Shown here one piece after another: positions 9,984 through 23,639 of a stretch of 64,000 nt of DNA. The notes under the pieces were generated by a model, which searched no databases, was not told the DNA's origin, and saw only the letters and a program-made list of their open reading frames with translations. Position 1 is the first letter of the stretch. Each line of letters starts with the position of its first letter. The translations under genes and the position numbers were made by a program. The stretch is from Terebella lapidaria (Eukaryota; Annelida; Polychaeta; Terebellida; Terebellidae): assembly GCA_949152475.1 (NCBI GenBank), contig OX424563.1, positions 13,551,001 to 13,615,000 on the forward strand. Reading direction: 5' to 3'.

Positions 9984-10573
9984 TCGAGCACAACAATAAG
10001 GCAACTGCCATTAATATGACCACACGGTGGAATCAACTGTGTCATTGAACGACTATTCCCTGATGTGACGGGTGGCTGTATTTTTTCATATACAAATTTC
10101 TCATAATTTGTTGAAATTTGAATGATATTCCCGCACTATGTCACCATGAACAATCAATTCCAGCACTGCAATATCATTTATTAATAGATACGACATGCAC
10201 TATACACTAATATTTACGTGCATTACAACAACACCAATATGATCATAATCGCAATTACACAGTGTTATTTCAATTACATTTATAATGCTATACTAGATAG
10301 TGTAATGTGCCAAGGTCATTGTTGGGCCGTCATCCGTGCGGGAGTTCATCGTGATATTGGGACCACTGGATAAAACGACGGGTGATGCAGGGAGATCAGG
10401 TTGTATCTCATCTGCAACAGTACACACATTGCAGTAAAGTGCACCAATCAATTACTATCCACTGTGAGAGGTGATTACTAGTTCGATTCTCCATCCGGCT
10501 CATTATCACAACAACAGTGAGTGTCGGCACAAATGTCACAAACGCCGGGGCAGCTCGCGGGGATCTTCTGGTA

Positions 10574-12723
10574 TCACTTGGCCATAACTTTCTTGATGAA
10601 TTCTGCGAATAGAAAGGAACGAAATGAGTTTTATAGTACAGGATATAAAGCAATAATATAATATTTCTTTTATTTCTACTGATGCATCGTGCCCCAGTCA
10701 ATCCGTACAGGCCCCGTGTAATTGAATCGTCTTGATTAAATGTGGTCTCAAATGTAACTTCAGCAATCCAACCAAGCGAATTAGATCGACTACATATTTA
10801 TACATTTCTCTCATTGATTACTCATTGGTCGCATGCATTTGCACCCCCCCCCCCCCCAATGGTTTCATTGTATACTCATTTACAACAGTAACTGTATGGT
10901 TACCAGACAACCATATCGTGTATCAATGATTGATACAATGCGATAATATAATGCGGCTAATACCATCGTAAAATAAACTAATACACGTGCTCCGAACCTG
11001 CTGTGACTACCTTTCAGGTATACAGTGGTATATCATTATAACACTGGTAATTATCATACCGTAGTAGTTTATCTTTCCGTCTCCCGCCACTTCAGCCACC
11101 TTCATCATTTCGTGGATATCGTCATCATCCACAGGCTCACCCATCGTCCGCATGATGTTCTATGGATATATGAAGTGTAGCATATCTATATATTAGTATA
11201 GTCAGGCATTCACGGTACGCTATGGGTTGATTAGGTTTTGTAGCTATATTGAGGATTAGTACACCATTTGTTATTAATTCATCTTGCTTTATTGTCTATA
11301 AATCAATGCCAATCACGTAGATTAATCTTGGGTGCACACATCACCATACTGTTGTCAACATGATGCTGACAGAACACACACTGGCAGTCTAACAAAGGCT
11401 ATAAAACCAACATATGTTAACAATACTAGAACGTATACTAATATCAGACAAAACGCTATCCAAATTCACGTCATTAATGTCTACTACTATTCTTACTGGT
11501 ACCAAATAGTTTGATGGGGGTGAGTAGCCACTCCTGTGAGGATGTAGATGATAATGCCACCCCTGATTGTGGGAGTACATACTGTTCTTCTTTGTTATAC
11601 ATTTATAAGAATTTGGAGGCGATGTGTCTCTCACTCATATTAAGCTATTTGCTTAACAGTGCCCACAATATGATATCATGTACTTCTACCACTATTTTCA
11701 CTCGTATGGTACCTTGAGTTCCTCAGCGTCCAGGCAGCCCTCGCCGTTCTTGTCGAAGACCCTGAGCGCGTCCTCCAGTTCTTCAGCCAGCTCCTCTTCC
11801 GACTTCAGCCCCCGGCTGCCTATTAACCTCATGTACTCGTCCAGGCCCATACAACCTTCGTCTACAAACAGAGACAAATGGTAGCTTGGTGAATGGTATA
11901 GATATATAAAATTCACGGGATTTTCGACTTTTCGAGACTGATGTAAATGAAGTAAAATTTATCGGGTTTTCGAATGAAATGTGTCGACCACTACACCAAT
12001 AACACAAGATTTGGATGAAGACCATTAAAAACCTAAAATGAAACATTTTCGGAATAGAAATAAAGTCTGAACGAACATATTAGGCTAACTGGCGTCAGGA
12101 CGGTCAGATAGACACATTGGCGTCAACAGGGACAGACACCAATACTCAATCACAAGCCAAAACTGAGCTGAGGGTATCACTAACAATCACTAAATGGTTT
12201 GTGATAATACTAGTATGTGAAACTACTAGGAGTATGAACAGTATTTGAGAATAGTATACGATAAACGGTTGAAATGACCGTGCTTGGTTTCCAGTGATCA
12301 TAACGTCCACAACGTCACCCGTATTCACGCTCTTACCGTCGAGGTCGGCATCCTGTATGAGCTCCTGCATCTCTGCCTCCGTGGGAGTCTGGCCCACCGC
12401 CCGGAGAGCCGTGCCCAGGCTGTGCGCCGCTATTAGTCCCAGACCGTTCGTGTCAAACATCGTAAACACCTCTCGCAGCTCTGAAAGTCATTGTGTCAAA
12501 TGTTTGTATGAATACGATAAAGCAAATGTATATTATTACTACAGTGAGTCATTTTACTAAGGAATAACTGTCATATAATTGTGCTAGAATTGATGCCACA
12601 CGTTAATATCAGACCTGTGATCTGCTCCTGGGTCATATCGTATGTTCTCATCCAGTGTTTGTCTTTCTCCGCCGAGTCGCTCTCGTCCAAATCCTCCTCC
12701 ATCTGTTCTTCTTCTGGGTCCAT
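10574..12723 (-). CDS. Four-EF-hand calcium-binding protein (calmodulin / troponin C-like), five exons
   Basis: Exons are 12615-12723, 12337-12480, 11713-11861, 11060-11159 and 10574-10602 (minus), all with GT...AG introns, together 531 bases and 176 residues. The ATG sits in GCCATGG. An acidic N-terminal tail (MDPEEEQMEEDLDESDSAEK) precedes four EF-hands. Loop 1 (DTNGLGLIAAHS) lacks the acidic residue at position 12. Loop 2 (DLDDEGCMGLDE) is canonical and is created only by joining exons 2 and 3, which supports the model. Loop 3 (DKNGEGCLDAEE) is canonical. Loop 4 (EVAGDGKINYYE) has Glu at position 1 and Ala at 3 and is probably weak. It resembles calmodulin/troponin C and is likely a cytosolic or myofibrillar calcium sensor with two good sites. 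An upstream non-coding exon is possible because a splice acceptor (CTGTAG) abuts the ATG. Confidence 0.9.
10844..10857 (+). repeat. C14 homopolymer in intron 4 of the EF-hand gene
   Basis: Fourteen consecutive C bases lie between exons 4 and 5 of the EF-hand gene. The run is prone to length error in sequencing. No other signal is seen there. Confidence 0.9.
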
Positions 12724-15700
12724 GGCCTACAGGTCGCAATTAACAAACGTGATGTCTGGTGTTGATACGCAAATAGTTCAATTTGAAATATATCGTAATA
12801 TTATCCTATGATGGCATGCATCCCGTAGGTACAATTGTGAGATATGATATTGACCCAAAACTATGTTGACATATATATTATTATGAAGTATCTTATTCCC
12901 ACACGATAATAATAGAACTATAATATTTGAAATAATGGCGTCTGTTAACCTTTGGAGACAACATTAGTAATAATAATGACTTGCAGTTTCAACTAACATA
13001 TATATATGTATATTTCCATTATATGACAGTCATTTTCTAGTTCTGGGTATTACACATTCGGTGATAGAGTCATAAGTCTAATTTATACCCATTCTAATTA
13101 GAGTCCTGATTAATTAAGAACCACTACAACACAATATATCGGATCTACGAAAACTGTTTACTTTATTTATCGGTATCAAAAGAAATATCTTCAAAGCAAG
13201 TGAACATTACAATACGGTCACAAGCAATTTATCATTTCTTATTACTGAGCTGTGATCATTGATTCTATAGAAGAAAACAAAAAACAATTTGCAAACGAGC
13301 CAGCCAGCAGATCGATCAAATAAATCATATCGACAATTCTTTAATTGATTCGCTCATTGATGTTTGTTTCCTGGGTCTTTGTGCGCGCCGATTTTACACG
13401 ACTTCCGTCTACATTTATTGCAATCGACTGGCCCAGAAGCACAGGGCAATGTTCACTCCTGTGCCAAATAGTCCTATGATTGATTAATGGGGTTCTTTCA
13501 TCGATATTTCTTCTAGTTGCAATTTTCTTTGTTGGTGTTTGATATTTGTGGGGGAGGGAACAAATTTATTCATGTGGGGAAACTGATTAAGAAGACATTT
13601 TGAATGATAATATATATCCAGATATCAATGGATAATGAAACCTAAAATAATGCAATATGTATTGTGTATTCATAAATACATATTCAACATTGATTTTGAA
13701 TCTGATTGCTTGAGGTTCATGGTATGATATTCCATTTCCGAAGCATTATCTAGATTTGATGGGTTGTATAGGAAATAGTTTCCAAAAAGTACCAATGGGC
13801 TGCGCTTATCACTGATGTTATTAGAAAATAGGAAATTGGAAGTAGCCATAACATGACAATGTTGGAAATATTATGCACACGTAATATCATATTTTACCAT
13901 TATAAGCGACGAAAAGTCAGAACTAAGAATCATCCGGAGATGTCTTCCATTATCACCCGGATGTGGCCAATATTTCGACTTTGAGGAATAAATGATCAGT
14001 GACGAATAACTTACCGATTTAACTGATAATTTCCTTTGAATACAACCTATCACATGCAGCAGTGTATCCAATATAAATATCAGTTCCAATGCCTGCACTG
14101 TAGTGACCCACTAGCACGAATATAGGTAAATCAAGAAATGGACCAAGAACAAACCAGACTCTTTAGTTAATCCACAGCAGAGGGGAATAAGTCTGCACCC
14201 GTCTCACATGACTGGTATAATACGGTTCTTTCAAGTAATCGAATGCCACAGCTGAATCATATGGTTTCGAACGGCCATGTCTATTCTCATTCAATAATCT
14301 CCTTATTCTATTGATTATGCATAAAAAAGAAACCGGTGGAATAAACGGCTACAGATAGTTGCATAAGGCACGGCGATTTATATGCAATATCAGATTGGAA
14401 TAGGTCAGTCAGGTTCACGAATATGGTTGTGATTAGGTATTTTCATACAGACCATTTGTCATACGAGGTTATTATTGGATAAGTTTGGTATTACTCGTGA
14501 CAGTTCATTGATATCCATGAAAACTCTGATAATAAGGCGATTTGCGCGACTTTCAATCTCTATGAAATATGTCAATAATATATAATGTGTAATCATTTAT
14601 CAATATATAAATTGAGCCGTTTACCTTGTGTTTATAACGAATATGGACCTCCATCATATATGATAATCCAAAAAGGTGCACATTCAATACATGTACGCGC
14701 ATGAATGGAGAACAATTCGGGGAAGTGCCTTGTTTCTTGTAATGCCAACCATAAATCGCTTCACATCTGGCCATGTTGTTCTAGCAACCAATTAAATATT
14801 TAAGACCATTGCCTTCTCTAGCTTACGGTGATATTAACGTGCGTGATGTCGAAAATCAAACTAGTTCGTATTTGCATGCGATAGATCTAAAAACAGAGCG
14901 TATAGCCATTTGGTATTATGTGCCGGAATACAATATGCATTGTGTTCGAAGATTAAATTGCGGCAAATTCACTGATGCTTGTACTTGTGTTCTCGTCGTT
15001 GGTTATACAATGTGCTCGGTATCCAGAACATACCATTTTATGTTACTTAAACATGTAATGGTGTCATTTTGCTACTACAAAATAAATATTATCGGCATAT
15101 TTTGACACACAATTTGATTCAGAAATATGAAGATGGGATTATATATTTGTGCAGTCAGAGAGACCGACTTGAGTTGGTGATCCTAGACTATAAAATGCTC
15201 ATTATTATCATTATCATTATTATATAGACGTTGAAAACTAACACATTTCACTCTTCAGTCATTGGCTATTAACTATGTAGCAGAATTTTGCTCCATAATT
15301 AATTGGCCCTATTCTTTATGAAAACGAAAGCACAAACGGATAGCGACAAACAGCAAATTCAAGACCGAATCCATGGACGAAGTTAACAAGTTCAGTGTAA
15401 GTGGTCAAATTCGAGGGATAGATCAACTATTAGTATCATAGACGGATGTACTTTTTCGGATGTACTTTTTCGGATGCACAATAACAACTTTGAACCTAAT
15501 ATTGGTGGTAATAGATTGATTCTTACATTCAGAGCCATGTGAATATCACAGACAATCATCCAGCTGAGTGTGAGATCAGGTGCTCCGGAAGAGTGAGCAT
15601 TTCCTGCCCTGCATGCGACACCCGCTGCGATATCCATCCTGCCAAATTGGGAAGCAAACATGCACAAACATGCACAAAAAGGATGGAATGATATCCTCCA

Positions 15701-17639
15701 TCATATGTGCGACAGGCTTGGCCTTCAATCAGATAGCTGATACGAATGAGCATACCGTATCAGCTATCTTCACATGAAGATGCACGTAATACTGATAAAC
15801 AGTATCAAACAATGAATTACTATCACAACTGGCTTGATATAAATGACCTATGAAACGTTTCGTATACATCAATTTCTATGAGTTCAATCTATTTACATTC
15901 AACATTATATTTTTCACAATTCTTCCGCAGCTCTTCGTTATGTGTTTAAATAAGTGATAACATTACTACAGCTAGTGGATGTCGACAGATGATACCATCG
16001 ACTCGTCGCCTTTCGGCTTGTGCTCGAGTACTTATGTACTCGCCATACCCCTATTACGTGGGGTTTATTTGGATGTCTTATGTTGTTTAAAATGTAGTGA
16101 CTTTATTCCTATTACATAAAATTTCTAACTTCGGATATTCATTGACATGATCAAAAGTTTGTGGTATTGGCGGTAATATGTTTGATACCCACATGCATAG
16201 TGCATTCTCGTGTGTTTCACGATTGTGATAAACACACTAGGACGCCAAACAAATGGACAGTAGTTAAAACAAGAACATATGCCTAATTATATGGAACTTT
16301 ACAACAACTTTGTTTCTCCTTCTTCACTAGTACCTAGATAATATTGCTTTTACAGTAAGACCCCTATCGGCATCATCCGGAGACATGTACACCGACAGTA
16401 TTGGGATACATCTGATTTTCCTGCAATTAATAAATCAAACTAAGCATGGACATATTCTCCAACGATTATCTCAATCTTGAGGGAACAACAATCGAACACA
16501 GAACAATTCAAATGTATTCGATTTTGGTTGTGGATGTAACTATCAGATGACCTATCAGTATGGTATGCGAGGAAAATAATCATGAGTATAATAACCTTAT
16601 CATCTATAATATCTTTGACTTCATCAGCGGGTCTCTATCGTAGTCGCTCAAACATATAGTGTCATATCGATACAAAGTGAGTGGGATATTATCATGATTT
16701 ACTAAATATCTTGTTTTGATTATATCCACGAGACTATTCATGTGAACCTAAAGGAGTTCAGCTGCCAGAAGGCGAAATATTTGGAGAGTACATTGACCAA
16801 CATACTATGTCCCACGCTTAAAACCTGCTGCATACTTATATGAAGAAGGTCATGTCCAATTCTTCCAAGCTTGACAGGATAAATAAAGCTTGTTGGACAG
16901 AATGTCAACACGTGTGTTGATATTTCACGATGGTAAAGGAACACTACCGTCATGCCGAACGTCGATATTTGAACATCTCCTTGCTCTAGTGACCTTGGCT
17001 TGACCCTTCTGACAATAGACTAGTGCGGAGGGGGTGGTCTCCCAACATGGCTGCCATACAAGGCGTCGTTATTGATGTACAACAATGAATCGGGTTTTGT
17101 ATTTATCTAGCCTTCTCTCTATCGACAGGTAGAATTCTATGTGATGATGAACACATTTGACATCGTGTTCAGAGTTGAGCATATTAGCTTCCGATGTGTT
17201 TTCTTGTGCGTATGACATCGAGTGTATGTCACATGAAAATGGAGAGAAAATATAGTCGATGATCTAAGATGCATCGAAAAAAATGGTGAGGAAATGACGA
17301 ATGAATAACTGGCGATTGGAATTCTACATAATTTCATATGACAATATAATGTGGATGTAATTGCACACTCTTCGGATAATGAAACTAACATGGAACGGAC
17401 GATGAACCTTTGATGCATCGAATGATTGCGACGAATAGAACCATAATGTTGATGATGTCAATACCGAACCTAAATTACAACATTTTGGGAATGAAAACAA
17501 GAGCTCTTACAAATACTTATAGCCCAAAGCCACACTGACATCATGCTTTTGGGAATCGAATTATAATAATATCTGTTATCAACACCTGTCAAATTTGACA
17601 TACTGTGCATCACCTGTAATTGTCATGTCCGTTGTCACC
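12724..17639. other. Intergenic region between the EF-hand and BTB genes
   Basis: Nearly 5 kb of AT-rich DNA separates the divergently oriented EF-hand (minus) and BTB (plus) genes. No frame here has coding character; the longest open frames start with TTG or GTG and match nothing I know. It contains a minus-strand remnant of a dispersed Penelope-like 3' tail (15560-15625). Promoters of both genes should lie here, for instance near 17040-17100, where a CCAACATGGCTGCCAT sequence resembles a YY1-type site; I cannot assign them. Confidence 0.6.
15560..15625 (-). repeat. Remnant of dispersed Penelope-like 3' tail
   Basis: On the minus strand this reads CATGCAGGGCAGGAAATGCTC and then CCGGAGCACCTGATCTCA, matching the tails at 21119, 25748 and 45102. 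The translated phrase AGNAHSSGAPDLT recurs in the copies. Only the tail is present. Confidence 0.65.
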
Positions 17640-19637
17640 ATGGCAACAAGGAGAGGCTGGCAGGCGGGGTTGACCCACCTGGAGCGGCACAGGTACATGT
17701 TTGAGCATCAGATCAGCTGTGACACAATCTTCAGCTTCCCGCAGCAAGGCGGTGATGTTCAGTTGTCCGCACACAGGTAGACAGGAAAGACCCACTATCA
17801 ATCGTTCGATAGCTCCAACACATATCATTGTAATGATAATTACGTGCTTGCTGTTAATACGTTGAACATGCAATCAGTCAAATAAATGTTGATTTATCGG
17901 TATGGTGCTCATCTAGCCGTTTTGAGCTTAAAACAAGTTCTGGTGTGTTTGAAATTTCTTTTGTGATTTATACGGTATGAGAAATGAACTATGGCAATCT
18001 TGATTCATGAATGTGTGAACTAGCACATTTCCGAAGTGATAACTAGCTGTACATGCAACATTGAACGTGCTTTTGATTTTCTCCTGCATATGTGTCGTGA
18101 TTTATACTATATATATAAAGTTATAAACAACGTATATATGTCTGTGTTTTGTCAAAGGTATATGCTGATCAGTCAGAGTCCTGTCTTTGAGGCAATGCTT
18201 TCCTCCGATGAATACCTCGAGTCATCCGGACATATCAGCGTGAAGGACACGGACAGTGATATATTCAGGAAAATGCTGATGTAAGTATTATTCAACATTC
18301 AGAACGCAAGACAAACAATTCACTACTATGCAAAAAATAATAATATTAATATTATTGAATATGGCCAATTCATAAAACTGTCCATGTTTCACAATTGTTT
18401 TTGAAAGATATAGTGGTCATTTGGTGGTGTTGTATGAAACACCAATCCTCACAGCAATCACTTGTGTGATAGCGTGTGTCTGAAAACAAAATAACAAAAA
18501 ACACCATTGGGAGTATCATTGGGAATGCCATTCACAGTGTATTTCTCATGAACATGATAGGGGGTTACAGTCACTCTGTAATTGTCCAATGAAACACATC
18601 AATGATATGATCACTAACCCACTCCACTTTTATGCTACAGATACGTCTATAGCGGTGACCTTGACCTCAATGGAGATAGCGTCCTAGGGTTGATGTCAGT
18701 TGGAAGGAAATACCTCCTTGATGATCTGGTGGATCGTTGTAGGGAGTTTGTGATAAAATATATGGATCCGGATAATGTATGCACCATTCTGGATCACGGT
18801 CTGGCTTACTCGGACAATATTATGACCAAGTCATGCTTGCGTGTCATATCTAGGAACACTGAAGAGGTCTTTGCTTCGGATAGTTTTCTGGATGCTACGC
18901 AAGGAACTCTAGAATGTGTTGTCAAATGTGATACGATGAGCATTACCTCAGAATCCCAGGTACTGGACGCATGCATCCGCTGGGTGAAACACCGAAAGGC
19001 CGACGCTACGAAATGTGACATTTGGGATATGCTGGGAAATGTTTTATTGCACATAGGACTCAATCATACGAACATGGATCTTCTTCATAATTCGAAAGTT
19101 TTGACAGAAGAGTTATGTACACACGAAGATACACCAAGTGAAATTGCATTCAATCAATCGAGCAGAAATAAGGTTAAACTGCATGTCACTGGAAATAGGT
19201 TTTCAGACAATGCCAAGAACTGGAAAACAGGTCTCAAAAGGGACTTCATACAGTTTTCTGTAGACAGATCCATCATGATTCATGGTATAACGGTGTACGG
19301 TGGTGTAGGGGACGAAGACACCATGCATTTAAGCTTTGGTTTGAAACACAATGAGACAGAGCTCGCTGTGGGTCACATGTCTATTACGTCAGACGGTACT
19401 AGTGACCCGTATGAAGCATTGTTTGACCAACCGTGCCACATTGATGCTGACAAAAAGTACCTACTATGGCAAACATTTGAAGGATGTTCGCTATTCTATG
19501 GATTTAATGGAGTTAAATCTTTGAGCACAGAAGATGTAGCATTTAATTTTATGGATTACGAAGGCGAATACTATAATAATACCAATGTCACAAGAGGCCA
19601 AATACCACAAATTGTTTTCCAGATTATAAACAAATGA
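17640..19637 (+). CDS. BTB-BACK-PHR domain protein (BTBD3/BTBD6-like), three exons
   Basis: Exons are 17640-17776, 18158-18280 and 18641-19637, with GT...AG introns; the joined frame is 418 codons ending at TGA. The start is the ATG in ACCATGG (17640); an in-frame ATG at 17625 is an alternative. Exon 1 begins the BTB fold (HQISCDTIFSF), and exons 1-2 join as SAHRYMLISQSPVFEAML, the conserved BTB core. Exon 3 completes BTB (YVYSGDLDLNGDSVLGLM), then BACK (DPDNVCTILDHGLAYSDNIM; EVFASDSFLD; VLDACIRWVKHR), then a C-terminal PHR jelly-roll (QFSVDRSIMIHGITVYGG to GQIPQIVFQ). Family members are usually substrate adaptors for cullin-3 ubiquitin ligases. BTBD3/6 proteins are typically somewhat longer at the N-terminus, so an upstream exon may be missing. 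Confidence 0.92.
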
Positions 19638-20098
19638 TAACTATCATGGGAATATGGTTGTGTGGAAGAGAAACGCTGTAAAAAAACATAAAATTAACTA
19701 GTTTTTTTTTTCATTATCGTCCCAAATCGGCTTTACTGGCATCTTGCAAGCAACGTGTGACACTTTGGAAATGTCAACAAAAGCAATACGATTCTTGTAC
19801 CTAAGCAGCGCGAAGCAATACATTTTGGACTTGCATTAGCTCAGGACATTATTAACCTCACGATTTGATAAATATTGATGCGATAAATACCTTCCGGGGC
19901 ATTTTGCTGATTTCATGAAGAGCAAGTACGGAAGAGCCCTGTGCATCATAATGGACCCGATTATAGTATAATTGAACTGTGGGAGTGGTGTGGCGATAGC
20001 GGCTCGGAATCATCATGTTCTAGATATGGACCGTTTCAGTATTTACCAAATCATTTCAAATATCTAGACGTCTTAGAGATTTCTTTATATCTCTTTAA
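19638..20098. other. 3' flank of the BTB gene
   Basis: A T9 run and AT-rich DNA follow the stop codon. No AATAAA is seen close to the stop, so the 3' UTR end is not placed. Nothing else is recognised. Confidence 0.5.
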
Positions 20099-20150
20099 CA
20101 AAATTATATGGACGTCATCATGATCTGGTTGATAGAAGCAGGAAACCCAT
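20099..20150 (+). repeat. Short fragment of the dispersed Penelope-like family
   Basis: ATGGACGTCATCATGATCTG (from 20108) followed by GTTGATAGAAGCAGGAAACC matches the C-terminal coding part of the copy at 45010-45060 (encoding YGRHHDLVDKYSKS). The fragment is isolated from its tail, which lies at 21105. Confidence 0.6.
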
Positions 20151-21104
20151 GATAAAAATGCATCCGTATTCGTTTGATTTTTGGTCATTTCGAGTAACAA
20201 AACGGATGCGTTACATGTATATGTATAATGTATATGTATAATGTCCAATCTCCCCAAAACACGACTACAACCGCATATATTGAGCAGCTTCGTGAATTTC
20301 CCGTGAAATTCCCAGGTTTTATGATATTTCACATTGAACTTTGACAGCGGTTTTCTATAATTTCTAGAATACGAAGTATACAGTATTTGTAGCCGTTTTC
20401 ATTATATAGTAAATAAAAAACAGTACAGATATAAGTTTCAAAATTAAAACATCATTAAGTCCAGAACTTCGATGTTCAAATAAGGCAAACGACTTGTTTT
20501 TACTCGCAACTGCAAGCGCGATCGTGGAGGATTGGGTTTGGAGGTACCTCATGGTCTCCGATGACGAAGTTACAAACATTCTGGATACGCTTTAAAAATC
20601 TAATATTGCCAGTTAAACTTCTATACAATATAATATAATAAAAAAAGTCAGTGTGAACTTTATGTTTCGGTAAATATGATTGTTTTGTATGCAGGCAATC
20701 TTGCAACGTCCATTTCTGCAAACAAACACATCGACCTCGATCAAAGTCGATAACTACTGAGGACTGCATTGTTGGGATTGTCCCAAAGTAACGTGTTCTA
20801 TCTAGATTTATTTCACGCCACTCCGTCCATTAGTCTCGGAGCTGACGATGGCAGGATGTGTTAACGGACGGTACCGGAATGTTGCGGTACCGGTAGTAGG
20901 TCCACGCACATATCACAGTTTTTAATGAAGAGCATTAACCAGAACTAGTTAATGATAATCTAGTTCTGTATACAATGTATAGTATTGTAATAATAATATA
21001 CGTGTATAAAGTATATTATTATATATTGTGTATTATACATTATACAATGTAGTACCATCATGTGTATTTGGGACAGGATTAAATGCATAATTTACAAGTA
21101 TGCA

Positions 21105-21345
21105 TGTTAATGTTTTGGAATTCATGACGGGTGCCACATGTGGGGCAGGAAATGCTCACTCTTTCCGGAACACCTGATTTCACCCCTTTATGGCCATATA
21201 TGGGGGTTCATGAAATTCCATTTAAATTTTCTCGATTTTGCCTGACACTGGACTTTGAGATTGGAAATGGACTCGGTTTTGTTTGCTCGGATACTATATA
21301 CTTGGATATTGTTTCCATGTTTATTACAAACAGACATGTCGTTTA
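21105..21345 (+). repeat. Dispersed Penelope-like 3' tail, copy
   Basis: This is about 240 bases in common with 25735-25960 and 45090-45345: GAATTCATGACGGGTGCCAC, GGGGCAGGAAATGCTCACTC, then GGCCATATATGGGGGTTC and, further on, GACTTTGAGATTGGA. It is the region after the reverse-transcriptase stop codon in the fuller copies. Confidence 0.75.
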
Positions 21346-21850
21346 ATCAACTACGAATGTAACATAGCCATAGACGTAATTTAAGTTCTTCTGTTTCTCT
21401 CGTATTATTTCCACGCAGCGCACGTCCTCAATGAGCAAACACTCCAGACAATGGTCAATTGATAGTACGCAAGGATAGTGTAGAATCGGTTTCCATTGAC
21501 TGGCCTCCTTGAAACTCCACCGACAGGCATTGTAACTGTTCCCCAGTTGCCTTCATTCGGCAAGAAGTGATTAAAACCTGTTGACTCTGGTTCATCAGCT
21601 TGTTGTACTCGATACGCACAAGGGTGAAAACTGTGTCTTGTGTTTGAATATAACAGAGGAAATATTGACCAGGCTAAAGCAGCCTTGAATCAGCATGGTA
21701 CTACTGGGGAGCACGCCACGTCTGACCAGCAATATGTCATTGATGTAATCAGAATGGGAATACCATAAATTTATACACTTGTCTGTGCAGTTTACATAAT
21801 GAAAGTATCTAACGCGAAAGTAACATGGCAACCAGCAGCCGGTCTCAAAT

Positions 21851-21880
21851 GCCGGTCTCTAACACTTATTAGAGACCGGC
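21851..21880. repeat. 12-bp perfect stem with 6-base loop
   Basis: GCCGGTCTCTAA (21851-21862) pairs perfectly with TTAGAGACCGGC (21869-21880). A partial third copy of CCGGTCTC lies just upstream (21838). It is not followed by a T-run, and its role is unknown. Confidence 0.7.
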
Positions 21881-22539
21881 TTTGGTTGCTCAAACATTGC
21901 CGCGTCGTGGGTCTGGATACTGATGCCATGTTATAATATTTCTTCATGTGTTTCAAGAATGGAAAAGTTCATTATTTCTTCAGGTGTTTCAAGAATGGAA
22001 AAAGTCAGTTGAACCATGGTCTATCTGCCACTCTATCACACACATGTTTCTCACCACATCAAGTACTTTGATGTTATATACACAAGACGTACCTCAGTGA
22101 AATGTTGGGGGAAAGGCCCAAAGACCCGGACCGAACAGATACTAAGCGAATTCACAAATATAATTGGAAAACCTGGAGTAACGATGATACTAGTTATACT
22201 TCTATGCCTTCAATATTGGTTTCATTTCCCAGCTACAGCCAAGAGTGATGGATTGGCGGCGGGTGAGATGACTATACAATACACGTGATCTGGCATTACA
22301 TCATGTAATCAAAGATATATTTAATTACCTGCCAATCCTGTCTGAATGTCTACCGACATTGATAATATTAGTACATAGCATGATTGATACTGTTTATCAT
22401 GATTCACAACTAACACTAGCCGAGATTGGTGCAAGTCAATCGCAATATATATGTAGTGTACATCTCAATTGTATGACTTCTGTTTTGTGTTTAATCAAGA
22501 CCAGCGACCGTCACAATACACACTTCAAAAGAACTTGCA

Positions 22540-22950
22540 AATCACTTGATGGTTAACACAAGTGGAACTAAAAGCAAATTTGAGTGTATAAATCCAAACC
22601 CCGAGGCAGGAAAGGGGCATATTCCGTATGTATTTACATTCAACACCGTTTTTGTTCTTCTCCATAACATTCCGCGTTGATGGATGCCCCCCTAATGCAC
22701 TATACTTCTGAACTGACACTCTGGACCAATACCCAACGTGTGGTGCTACTTCCGTCTGCATTGTTACCTAAAATCAATCAGTTCATTCAGTTGAACAATC
22801 GACCGTGAGAAATGCTTTCAGATCACGTGAAGATCTATTGTTAACCAATAAAATATGCGAGGTGATGACGTTTTATGTTCTTTAAAGTTTTCATGTAGGT
22901 TGCAAAACATTAACAGTCAAAGTTGACATTCCAGAAGTTGTTTGACACCT
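22540..22950 (+). repeat. Duplicated segment A, copy 1
   Basis: This segment matches 26870-27310 in the same orientation over about 400 bases, with shared blocks such as CACTATACTTCTGAACTGAC, AAATCAATCAGTTCATTCAG and CACGTGAAGATCTATTGTTA. On the minus strand both copies keep an open stretch with GYWS-VSVQKYSAL and PSTR, so an exon origin is possible. I do not recognise the protein. Confidence 0.75.
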
Positions 22951-23639
22951 TCCCGAGCTGCTTGAACCATGACAGCGGACGCGCAGATCCCTCGATGTAT
23001 TTCTGTCATTCTCTGTCGCATTGATCAATGCAAGTTAAATCTTTAAAATATTTTTTCTCTGATACAATTGCGTCAGCACTAAAAGCATTCCAAAACACTT
23101 GCGACATGTCAGGAGTATAAATCACAAATATGGGATAATAATGTGCCAAGTGTGTTTGCCATACCGTTTTTGATGTGAGCGTGGTCATGCGCAAATTAAG
23201 AATGTCTGAAATTATCATTCAATTTATAATGCACGAGAAATAACGACATGTCTTGTGCACCAATATCATCCGGTGTACAATAGGAACAACTACACATGTT
23301 TAGCATATGGCATTTGCTGTCCGTCGTTTTTGAAATATAGTGTACACGTTCCTTATGAGAACATGTTTATAAAAGTGTCCATCAGACGGTGTTCACCATG
23401 GATCATACATATTTTGATTTAATTTTAACTAGACAACTCATGTATTCCTTCACCCTCGTTTGGCAACTTTGATCTGCACTGTGCTGATATATCTTGGGTG
23501 CGTGTATATTTCCTTGTGGCAGACGCCCAATCTAATGACACACTTTAAGATAATCAACCCCTGAAGAAACTTCCCAATGCAAGTTCCATGAATGGTTGTA
23601 GACTGCAATATATGATTCCAGATACGTAATCTCATCCCT

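Noticed and set aside
10470..10500. tRNA-like T-arm (AGTTCGATTCTCC)
   Set aside because: No D-arm, anticodon arm or acceptor stem can be built around it. It lies just past the last exon of the EF-hand gene.
12294..12330. Reading exon 2 of the EF-hand gene through GTAAGAG to give a longer exon
   Set aside because: Read-through gives DLDGKSVNTGDV, a poor EF loop. Splicing at GTAAGAG to the acceptor at 11862 restores the canonical loop DLDDEGCMGLDE.
22016..22288. 90-codon plus-strand open frame with a hydrophobic stretch
   Set aside because: It has an ATG but no recognisable domain, no splice context and no second copy. It is too weak to annotate.
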